Positions 1 through 7,842 of a DNA stretch of 9,673 nucleotides are shown here, piece after piece (the first letter of the stretch is position 1; each line of letters begins with the position of its first letter). Origin of the DNA: Burkholderiales bacterium UBA4615 (GTDB lineage: Bacteria > Pseudomonadota > Gammaproteobacteria > Burkholderiales > Burkholderiaceae_E); assembly GCA_002386465.1 (NCBI GenBank), contig DGIT01000071.1, forward strand, positions 11,148-20,820, in the 5' to 3' direction. The notes beneath the pieces are model-generated. The model saw only the letters and a list, made by a program, of their open reading frames with translations, made no database searches and was not told the DNA's origin. The translations under genes and the position numbers were made by a program.

Positions 1-1371
<1,371 letters not shown>

Positions 1372-1404
1372 GCCCAGGCTGCACCGGTCCTGCCAGTGCA
1401 CACG

Positions 1405-1430
1405 AAAAAGCCCGCTTCGGCGGGCTTTTT
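1405..1430 (+). terminator. Intrinsic terminator after groEL, probably bidirectional
   Basis: A perfect GCCCGC/GCGGGC stem is closed by a C(UUCG)G tetraloop and flanked by five A on the left and five T on the right, so the pairing extends to 11 base pairs. On the plus strand it ends groEL. Read on the minus strand it has the same form, with a T-tract, and lies 68 bases beyond the stop of the convergent small membrane-protein gene. Confidence 0.93.
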
Positions 1431-1497
1431 CCATTTCAAAACGGCCTCTGTGCTGCGCCTCACGAGATCGGGCGCCTCATCGCAGCACAAGCCCCGA

Positions 1498-1815
1498 TCA
1501 ATGCGCAGGCATCACCTTGAGTCCCACCCAGGTGGCCAGCGTCACGGCATTGACCGGTACCGACATCGTGCTGAGCGCAAAGGGCAGCAGGGCCACTGGT
1601 GCAGGCGCTACCGCCTCGATCGCCACACCCACCACGAACGAGAGCACCCCCAGGACCGTCCAACGGCGCAGATAGGTCGGCAGCCAGGAAGAGCGCTCCC
1701 TGTTATGTCGCGCCGCAGCAGCACGCTCCAGGACATTGCCCCGGTTCACGTCCCTGAACATCCACCCGTAGAACCAGTATCGATAGAGCAGTTCGGCGAA
1801 AGTCTTCGAGTTCAC
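1498..1815 (-). CDS. Small membrane protein of unknown function
   Basis: A 105-residue protein I cannot assign to a named family. The N-terminal half is aromatic and then basic (YRYWFYGWMF at 11-20; RAAAARHNRERSSW at 31-44; YLRRW at 48-52). It is followed by two likely membrane segments, about residues 52-70 and 74-101, split by a proline-containing turn (APAP). It is therefore probably an inner-membrane protein with a positively charged cytoplasmic N-terminal region. The start is GTG, chosen because GGAG lies seven bases upstream (1823-1826) and no in-frame ATG fits. The gene is convergent with groEL, and the two share the terminator at 1405-1430. Support for it being real comes from the Shine-Dalgarno sequence, the clear hydrophobic pattern and the lack of any plausible competing gene on the plus strand. 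Function is unknown. Confidence 0.75.
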   Translation of the reverse strand: MNSKTFAELLYRYWFYGWMFRDVNRGNVLERAAAARHNRERSSWLPTYLRRWTVLGVLSFVVGVAIEAVAPAPVALLPFALSTMSVPVNAVTLATWVGLKVMPAH

Positions 1816-1822
1816 ACCCGGT

Positions 1823-1826
1823 CTCC
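1823..1826 (-). promoter_or_regulatory. Ribosome binding site fixing a GTG start
   Basis: On the minus strand GGAG is followed by seven bases and then GTG at 1815-1813. An ATG at 1828-1826 overlaps this site but is in another frame. The spacing supports GTG as the true start of the small membrane protein. Confidence 0.65.
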
Positions 1827-1829
1827 ATG

Positions 1830-1847
1830 TGTCAACCTAGATTAACA
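1830..1847. promoter_or_regulatory. Imperfect 18-base palindrome, candidate operator
   Basis: TGTCAACCTAGATTAACA equals its own reverse complement at 14 of 18 positions; all four differences are C/T or G/A transitions. It sits 15 bases upstream of the GTG start of the small membrane-protein gene, where a repressor could block transcription or translation. The symmetry is seen directly; the operator role is inference, and no regulator gene is nearby. Confidence 0.35.
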
Positions 1848-1979
1848 CTCGTCGAGGTCCAAAAAAGAGGCGCCTGGGTCGCACGGCCCATCCAACCGGA
1901 AGCCATCGGCTGTCAGCCGGGCGATCCGACCTTGAGCGCTCCGTACCGACGGATGCTCCGCATCCTCAGCAAGACCTTT

Positions 1980-2027
1980 GACTTAGTCCGCATGCCCTAA
2001 GTCCTTCGCTCAATTGAGTGCAAGGAC
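1980..2027. promoter_or_regulatory. Two overlapping inverted repeats upstream of the RHS gene
   Basis: The first repeat is GACTTAG (1980-1986), ten bases, CTAAGTC (1997-2003). The second is GTCCTT (2001-2006) with AAGGAC (2022-2027), enclosing the perfect 10-base palindrome CTCAATTGAG (2009-2018). The two share GTC at 2001-2003, so as RNA hairpins they would compete. They end 54 bases before the RHS start codon and lack a T-tract, so they do not look like a terminator. A protein-binding site or a structured leader are both possible. I could not place a convincing sigma-70 promoter here, although TTGACT occurs at 1978-1983. Confidence 0.4.
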
Positions 2028-2070
2028 CACTTTGCATGAGCATGGTCCACGCCCATTCCAAGCAGGGCAA

Positions 2071-2075
2071 AAGGA
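2071..2075 (+). promoter_or_regulatory. Ribosome binding site of the RHS gene
   Basis: AAGGA lies six bases before the ATG at 2082. This good spacing, together with the signal-peptide-like sequence that follows, fixes the start of the RHS protein. Confidence 0.75.
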
Positions 2076-2081
2076 CCTCTC

Positions 2082-5000
2082 ATGCCGCGTCATCACAGAT
2101 TCAATGTCGCCCTGTCTGCCTTCATCACGTCCCTGATTCATGGCATTTCAGCCGCGCAAGGCACATGCGGTGCGGCAGGTGGCTCACCACCCGGGCCCGC
2201 GTATTCCGTCTGCGATTTTGCGAAAGAAGCCGCCGGACTGCCGGCGGACGGCCCGACGCTCGGCGTCGGCAACCCCATCGATCTCGCGACCGGGAACAAG
2301 TACCGACATGAACTCGACCTGCGCATCGACGGCCACGTACCGCTGGTGTTCGCACGCCACTACAACAGCCGAAACCGCCACGTCGGAGCCTTGGGTATCG
2401 GCTGGAGCCACTCCTTTGAGACGCGACTCACTCGCGTGCGCGTTGGGTCACGCACCGAAATCCAGATCATTCAAGGTGACGGACGTCGCATCGTTTTCTC
2501 GCCGCATGCAACGCGTGCACATCAATGGCACGCCTCACCACCCACCCAGGGCCTCGTTTTGCAGCAGCCTCAGTCGCCAGGCACGCCCGCACACTGGCTC
2601 TGGAAATGGCCGGGCGGTCGCGCCGTGCGATTCGATGCGCGGGGGCGCATTCAGGCCATCTTGCGAGACGATCAACCGGTCTTGCATGCCCACCATGACC
2701 GTGCCGGACACCTGATCGCTCTGAGCGGACCGCACGACGCCACGCTGCACTTCCAATACCAGTCGACTGCGCATGGCCCGAGGCTGCATCAGGTCAGCAA
2801 CGAACAAGGCCTCATCGTCGCCCGCTATGAATACGACCCAACCGGGCAACTGGCCTCGGTCCAATGGCCCGATGGGCGCATGCATCGCTTCGACTACAAC
2901 GCACTGCACGACCCGCTGCTCCTTACACGCGTTGCAGCCCTGGACGCGGCATCCGCGGGCGAACCGCAGCCCAGCCAACAGGAACTGGCGCGCTATGAAT
3001 ACGACACGCAAGGACGTGGGGTGCGCAGCGTACATACCGAGACCGGCGAAGCCTTGCACATCGAATACCTCACTCGGCCGTCCGGTAACCGTCCGGGTCA
3101 AACCGCAGTCACCGATGCACAAGGCCAACGCGCCCTGTACACCTGGACCTACGATCGACATCGGCATCTGTCTCGGATGTTGCGAGCACAAGGCGATGCC
3201 TGCAGGGGCTGCCCACCCACTGCGCGCACCTATCACTGGAGCCCGGGCGGTCTGCTGCAACGCATCGAGTCCAGGGCTGAGGGTCAGGCCATATCGATCT
3301 CACTTGAGCATGACCACATCGGACGCCCCATTGCTGCCTGGCAGCAGGCCCTACGTGCATCCGGCGGCAAAACACTGCTTTGGCGCGCGCACTATCCAAG
3401 CAATGACCCACTGTCCTGGCCCAGGCGCATCGAACAACCCTCGGTCGCACCCGGCCGACTGCATCGTATTGACATCGAGTTCGATCGCATGGGCAGACCG
3501 ATTGCAGTCGCGGAGCAAGGGTATCGCCCGTCGCCAGGCACTGCGCGTTTTGAATTGCTGACGCGGCGCTTTACGCTCGAGCATCGCGCTCTCACAGACA
3601 TCGATCCCCCGTCACGCTGGCTTAGTGCGTTGGCCTCGGTGGATGGTCCAATGCCCGGGGCCGACGATCGCATCGTCATTCGGCAGATCGGCGAGCATCT
3701 CGGGCTCACCCATCCAGGCGCGGTCATCGAATCCCTCTCATACCAGGGCGGCGTCTTGCGCCAGCACATGCCGGTACAAGGCGGGCTGACACAGATGCAA
3801 CGCAATGTCCCGCAGGAGCACTGGCTGGGCGGGCCCACGCTGACCGGAGCGTTCTCGGGTGACGCGCAGATCAATCTGGAGTACGACGCATCCGGTGTCC
3901 TGCAAAGCATTTCCAAAGAGCACTTCTCACAGCGATCCCTCATGCGGGTTGCCCGCACGCCCGAAGCGTCCGACCACGCGCAAACGGCTCCACCGCATCG
4001 TGCACTAGCCCTCTGGCGTGGCCGCCCTACTGCAGTCCAGTTAGCCGACGGCGCTGTCTTTCGGCGCGGCTTTGATGACTTCGGGCGCGTTGCATTCATT
4101 GATGAGCCAGGCAACGCAAGGCAATGGGCACAGTACGACGGCGCCGATCGACTGATCACGCACACCAACAGCGACGGGGCGGTGCTGCGTCATGAACGCG
4201 ATGCAATGGGGCGCTTGACTGCCTCCACCCGCACCCACCTCGGTGCCACCACCGTCCTGGGTCGCTATCGTTGGAGCGGTCGCTTACTGGCGCAGGCCGA
4301 AAACGACACTGTCAGCATTCGCTACACCTGGGACCAGCTCGGTCGACTCACTGCAGCGGAACACCGCTTCACTGCGCAGCCAGACCAGCCACTGCGCTAC
4401 GCCTGGCACTACGACCTCGCCAGCCGTGTGGCAGAAGAAACGCTTCCTGACGGCCTCAGCGTTCAATACCGGTATCGTGGGCGCGACTTAGTCGCAGTAC
4501 AGATCACAGGGTCGGGGGAGGTGTTCTCCACCCTCATGCCATCGGCCCTGACCAGACCCCTGGCACTGGAGGCCTTTAACGTGCAAGCGCCCGATCCCGG
4601 CCGCGTCATCCACGAAGGCAACCGTCTCATTCAGGCGGCAGAGGTCCTTCATCTGGTCGATCCGCACGGGCGACGCGCCGCAAAGCGCGCCGCCATACCC
4701 ATCCCCGCGCCAAGCGATGCGCGCACGCAACCTGCTCAGGAACATGCCTTTGTGCATCAGGACTGGCGTCTGCGCTCCGAGCGCCTGCCCGACGGCTCAT
4801 TGAAGCACTGGATCTGGGCCGATTCACGACCGATTGCGCTCATCGCAGCAGGCAAGGTCTATGCCCTCAGCACCGACGCGCGGTCAGCGCCTGTCCAGGC
4901 CCATGACGCCTCAGGTCACCTGGTCTGGGCCGCCACCTACAACCGATCCGGTGCAGCGCGCATCGAGGCCACTGGCCAGATCGACATACCACTGCGCTTG

Positions 5001-6827
5001 CCCGGCCAGTACGCCGATGCAGAAACGGGCTGGCACTACAACCACTGGCGCACCTATTCGCCCTTCATTGGCCGTTACCTCGAGACCGACCCGCTGGGGC
5101 TGCAGCCCGATTTCGTCGGGCGTCTGAGCCTCACGGACTATGCCGGCGGCGATCCGATCGGAAGCGTCGATCCATGGGGCCTGGCGCGCCTGACCTGGTA
5201 CGCCCTGACCACCGATGCGCAAGGCAAGCCGCTGGGCCGCACACAGGGCTTCGATCGGGCGCGCTGGTCATTCATGATCGAAGACATCCTGCCCGTGCCA
5301 CTCATCGGCAGCGGCGCGTATCCACCCGCCACGGCTGGTCTGCAAGGCGTGCTGTTCGACCCCTGGGGAGACTTTGTACGTGGCACCGATGCGCCCGCCA
5401 CAGGCAACGGCAATGCGTTGGACAGCATCGCCTGGAACGGCGCAACCGGGCGCCAGGTGTTCGCTTCGTTTGCAGCCCACTACGGCGGGGCGCTGATCTC
5501 GCCCCAACGATTCATCGTCGATGGCTTTGACGATCGCCGTGCCGGTGCGCTGGCCCTGATTGTCTCGGCCAGCCCCTCACAGCGTCAGGCCTGCATCGCT
5601 CGCGCCCTGTCCGGCCTGCCCGCACTCGCTCTGGGTCCGGCCGAGCCACTGCTGACACCCGCGAGCATCGACCCCAGAGGTCCTACGCGCATCCTGGAGT
5701 GCCGCGCCCCCAGCACGCTTCCAGTGCCCTATCGCGACGATCTCGAACGCAGTCGCGTCGAACGCTATCAGGCCGCAGCCGAACTGCAGGAAAGCCCGTC
5801 TGCATCCATCAACGAAAATTGCGCACTCAGTACGGGCTGCCGAACCCGTGCACGCATTGAGGTCAACGGGCGCAGTTACTGGGCCTCTTATGGTCGCACC
5901 CAGTTCACCGTCACCACATTTCTGGGCGAATTGTCGCGTCTGACGCAAGCGTCAGGAGGGGCTGACGCAGCCAGCCTGCGCACCGCACTGAAGCTCGACA
6001 CCATTGTGCATCTCGAAGGAAAAACCGCCACGCTCGGCGATGCGATGGAGCTTGCCCGACGACGCGTCGAAGCGTCGTATCGTGCTTTCTCGGCGCTACG
6101 CACCGAGTTCGGTCGAGGGCTGAGCGCCACGCAAGCCCTTCAGGTCTGGGAGGGCCTCAGTGCCCAGCGGCGCGATGCCTTCAGCAGCACAACCGGGCTC
6201 GGGCGCGATGGCTTCATCGACATGCTGGGCTTTGTCGCCACCGGCATCGGCGGGCGCACCGAAGAAGAAGGGCGTCACGCGCTGGCCGCCTCTGCAGCAG
6301 CCACCGTACGCTACACAACCGGCCCCACCGCCACATCAGGCTCGGGCATCGTCACCTTGGGCGCCGAGAACTTCGAACAGTGGCTGATTGCACTGTATTC
6401 CTCGAAAGATCCCTATGACCATGTGTCGCGGGTCTTTCTGCGCGACAACCTGCGCCGCGTGATGCAAGCCCCTTCGATGGCAGGTCGATTCAACAACACC
6501 GAAACCCCCGATTCCCTGGCCTGGTACACGCGGCAATCCGCAATCGAGCTGGAACTCGCCAAGCGTGTGGCCGTCCTGCACAACTCAGGTCGGTTTGATC
6601 TCGCCACGCGGCCACAACTCGACGTCTGGTTACAGGCCAATCGCTCCAACTGGATCGCGGGCTACGTGGAGCAGTTCACTGCCATTGATACACGAGGCAA
6701 CTTTGAAGCACTGCGCTGTGCGAACGGACTCGCAGGCAAGTCCGGGTTGCAGTTAAGCACGCTCAGCGCCATGCCTGATCCTTTGATCAATGCGCCAGGC
6801 ACGGTACGCAAATCGCTGCTGCGATGA
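2082..6827 (+). CDS. Secreted RHS/YD-repeat protein with unrecognised 548-residue C-terminal region
   Basis: A 1581-residue RHS-family protein. Residues 1-25 look like a Sec signal peptide (basic start, hydrophobic VALSAFITSLIHGIS, likely cut after SAA). Residues 59-120 match the N-terminal RHS domain (GNPIDLATGNKY; LVFARHYNSR; GIGWSHSFETRL). Degenerate YD repeats follow, for example YEYDPTGQL (249-257), YTWDQLGRL (748-756) and HYDLASRV (776-783). The RHS core at about 850-1033 contains GQYADAETGWHYNHWRTY and closes with DPLGL (Asp1003) and DPWGL (Asp1030), the pair linked in this family to self-cleavage after the second motif. In known relatives the repeats form a hollow shell around a variable C-terminal toxin. 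Here residues 1034-1581 are unusually long and I cannot name them; they include CALSTGC (1247-1253) and a helix-rich last 290 residues. No PAAR domain and no neighbouring vgrG are seen. The reading frame is intact. A role in contact-dependent or secreted antagonism is inferred from the family, not shown. Confidence 0.93.
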   Translation: MPRHHRFNVALSAFITSLIHGISAAQGTCGAAGGSPPGPAYSVCDFAKEAAGLPADGPTLGVGNPIDLATGNKYRHELDLRIDGHVPLVFARHYNSRNRHVGALGIGWSHSFETRLTRVRVGSRTEIQIIQGDGRRIVFSPHATRAHQWHASPPTQGLVLQQPQSPGTPAHWLWKWPGGRAVRFDARGRIQAILRDDQPVLHAHHDRAGHLIALSGPHDATLHFQYQSTAHGPRLHQVSNEQGLIVARYEYDPTGQLASVQWPDGRMHRFDYNALHDPLLLTRVAALDAASAGEPQPSQQELARYEYDTQGRGVRSVHTETGEALHIEYLTRPSGNRPGQTAVTDAQGQRALYTWTYDRHRHLSRMLRAQGDACRGCPPTARTYHWSPGGLLQRIESRAEGQAISISLEHDHIGRPIAAWQQALRASGGKTLLWRAHYPSNDPLSWPRRIEQPSVAPGRLHRIDIEFDRMGRPIAVAEQGYRPSPGTARFELLTRRFTLEHRALTDIDPPSRWLSALASVDGPMPGADDRIVIRQIGEHLGLTHPGAVIESLSYQGGVLRQHMPVQGGLTQMQRNVPQEHWLGGPTLTGAFSGDAQINLEYDASGVLQSISKEHFSQRSLMRVARTPEASDHAQTAPPHRALALWRGRPTAVQLADGAVFRRGFDDFGRVAFIDEPGNARQWAQYDGADRLITHTNSDGAVLRHERDAMGRLTASTRTHLGATTVLGRYRWSGRLLAQAENDTVSIRYTWDQLGRLTAAEHRFTAQPDQPLRYAWHYDLASRVAEETLPDGLSVQYRYRGRDLVAVQITGSGEVFSTLMPSALTRPLALEAFNVQAPDPGRVIHEGNRLIQAAEVLHLVDPHGRRAAKRAAIPIPAPSDARTQPAQEHAFVHQDWRLRSERLPDGSLKHWIWADSRPIALIAAGKVYALSTDARSAPVQAHDASGHLVWAATYNRSGAARIEATGQIDIPLRLPGQYADAETGWHYNHWRTYSPFIGRYLETDPLGLQPDFVGRLSLTDYAGGDPIGSVDPWGLARLTWYALTTDAQGKPLGRTQGFDRARWSFMIEDILPVPLIGSGAYPPATAGLQGVLFDPWGDFVRGTDAPATGNGNALDSIAWNGATGRQVFASFAAHYGGALISPQRFIVDGFDDRRAGALALIVSASPSQRQACIARALSGLPALALGPAEPLLTPASIDPRGPTRILECRAPSTLPVPYRDDLERSRVERYQAAAELQESPSASINENCALSTGCRTRARIEVNGRSYWASYGRTQFTVTTFLGELSRLTQASGGADAASLRTALKLDTIVHLEGKTATLGDAMELARRRVEASYRAFSALRTEFGRGLSATQALQVWEGLSAQRRDAFSSTTGLGRDGFIDMLGFVATGIGGRTEEEGRHALAASAAATVRYTTGPTATSGSGIVTLGAENFEQWLIALYSSKDPYDHVSRVFLRDNLRRVMQAPSMAGRFNNTETPDSLAWYTRQSAIELELAKRVAVLHNSGRFDLATRPQLDVWLQANRSNWIAGYVEQFTAIDTRGNFEALRCANGLAGKSGLQLSTLSAMPDPLINAPGTVRKSLLR
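5181..6824 (+). other. Variable C-terminal region of the RHS protein, candidate effector domain
   Basis: This part (residues 1034-1581) begins directly after the second DPxGL motif, the usual boundary between the conserved shell and the variable cargo. The first 130 residues are mixed and rich in aromatic, Gly and Asp residues (FDPWGDFVRG at 1092-1101; FIVDGFDDRRAGALALIV at 1144-1161). A central stretch has the cysteines 1171, 1207, 1247 and 1253. From about 1295 the sequence is mainly helical and soluble, with no clear membrane segment. I see no HExxH, HNH or other familiar nuclease or protease signature. Its boundary is well supported; its activity is unknown. Confidence 0.6.
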
Positions 6828-6847
6828 CTGGATACAAAGACATATAC

Positions 6848-6866
6848 AGCGCGCCTTCAAGGCGCT
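6848..6866. repeat. Hairpin between convergent RHS and transporter genes
   Basis: GCGCCTT (6851-6857) and AAGGCGC (6859-6865) form an inverted repeat; AGCGC/GCGCT is an alternative pairing. It fills the 37-base gap after the RHS stop and touches the TAG of the convergent transporter gene. There is no T-tract on either strand, so it is at best a weak terminator or an mRNA 3'-end protecting hairpin. Confidence 0.4.
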
Positions 6867-7761
6867 ATGACCTCGCTGCAGATCGTGCGGGTAACAGCAC
6901 CGTAGCCATCGCAAAGAGCACAAACGCCAGGGCTGCGTAATCGGCCCAGGTCGGCCGCTCGCCCAGCATGATCATTCCCGAGAACAAACCCACCACCGGG
7001 ATCATCATCACTGACAAACTGCTCGCCACGGGCGGCAGGATGCTTGCAAGCCGGAACCACAGCAGCTGACACACACCAAACACCAGCACGATGTTGTACG
7101 CAATCGCCCACCCCTCCTGGGCATTGGGCCAGCGGACCCACTGATCCCGTTCAAGCACCCAGCACAACACGCTGCACACCAGCAGCGCCTGAACCATCAT
7201 CCAGAACGCCAGCACAGCCACCCCTGCCTGCACGGTACGCCGGCGCATCCACTGCGTTCCAACAGCCCACACCATCGCCGCAGCCAGCATCAGCAAGGTG
7301 CCCAATGGCCGCCCCGTCAGGGTGCCAATCTCCTCGAACAGCAAGAGCGCAATACCCACGCAGGCCGCGAGCACCCCCAAGAGCGTGCGTCCATCCAACC
7401 GGTCTCGATAGAGTAGCCAACCGAAGATCGCCACCCACACGGGCATCGTGTAACCCAGAATCGCCGCGCGACCCGACGACAGCAGCTTCACCGCATAGAT
7501 CGACAACACATACCAGATCGTCATGTTGGTCAGCCCCAGCATGAACACTTCACGCCAGTGTTCCCGCTCAATCCGCAGAGACTTACCCTGCGCGCGAACG
7601 ATCGCCGCAAACAGCAAAACGCCGCCCACCATGCACAGCGTACGAAAGCTCAATGGCGGGAACTGACGCACGCCCACTTTCATGACCGGCCAGTTGATGC
7701 CCCACAGCACCGTCAGCAGCACGAGCAGCCACAGATCCTTACGAGACAGCGCAATGGGCAT
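6865..7761 (-). CDS. EamA-family (DMT superfamily) transporter
   Basis: A 298-residue inner-membrane protein with about ten hydrophobic segments in two repeats, the layout of EamA-type drug/metabolite transporters. The first repeat opens with WLLVLLTVLWGINWPVMKVG (residues 11-30), the typical WG-x-N/P motif. Further signs are SSGRAAILGYTMPVWVAIFGW in the middle of repeat one and MIPVVGLFSGMIMLGERPTW (253-272) in repeat two, with its conserved proline and GE. Length is normal for the family (near 300). Members move amino acids, purines, sugars or drugs; the substrate cannot be read from the sequence. I chose the ATG at 7761 because the family N-terminus begins there. The frame stays open to 7863, but that would add 34 residues of non-family sequence and overlap pyrF. 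No clear Shine-Dalgarno sequence precedes the chosen start. It is divergent from pyrF and convergent with the RHS gene. Confidence 0.92.
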   Translation of the reverse strand: MPIALSRKDLWLLVLLTVLWGINWPVMKVGVRQFPPLSFRTLCMVGGVLLFAAIVRAQGKSLRIEREHWREVFMLGLTNMTIWYVLSIYAVKLLSSGRAAILGYTMPVWVAIFGWLLYRDRLDGRTLLGVLAACVGIALLLFEEIGTLTGRPLGTLLMLAAAMVWAVGTQWMRRRTVQAGVAVLAFWMMVQALLVCSVLCWVLERDQWVRWPNAQEGWAIAYNIVLVFGVCQLLWFRLASILPPVASSLSVMMIPVVGLFSGMIMLGERPTWADYAALAFVLFAMATVLLPARSAARS

Positions 7762-7827
7762 GAAGGCCGAATGAATACACAGGACACAACTCAGAGAAGG
7801 GCGCAGCGACCGCAAAAAGGGCGCGGG

Positions 7828-7833
7828 TAGAAT
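7828..7833 (+). promoter_or_regulatory. Possible -10 box of pyrF
   Basis: TAGAAT lies ten bases before the first pyrF ATG. A weak -35 match (GCGACC, 7806-7811) sits 16 bases upstream. If used, transcription would begin at about 7840, almost at the first ATG, so the message would be leaderless or have a very short leader. The match is short and could be chance. Confidence 0.4.
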
Positions 7834-7842
7834 CGAGGGACC

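Noticed and set aside
1830..1835. TTGACA on the minus strand as a -35 box for the small membrane gene.
   Set aside because: It is only 15 bases from the start codon, so the matching -10 box and transcript start would fall inside the gene.
2535..4168. Long minus-strand frames (241 and 258 codons) and a 262-codon plus-strand frame inside the RHS gene.
   Set aside because: They lie within the intact RHS frame, have no domain-like sequence and show the composition of shadow frames.
2082..6827. The RHS gene as a pseudogene or a displaced orphan tip.
   Set aside because: The frame is open for 1581 codons with signal peptide, core and tail in order. No repeated core fragments or second tips are seen downstream.
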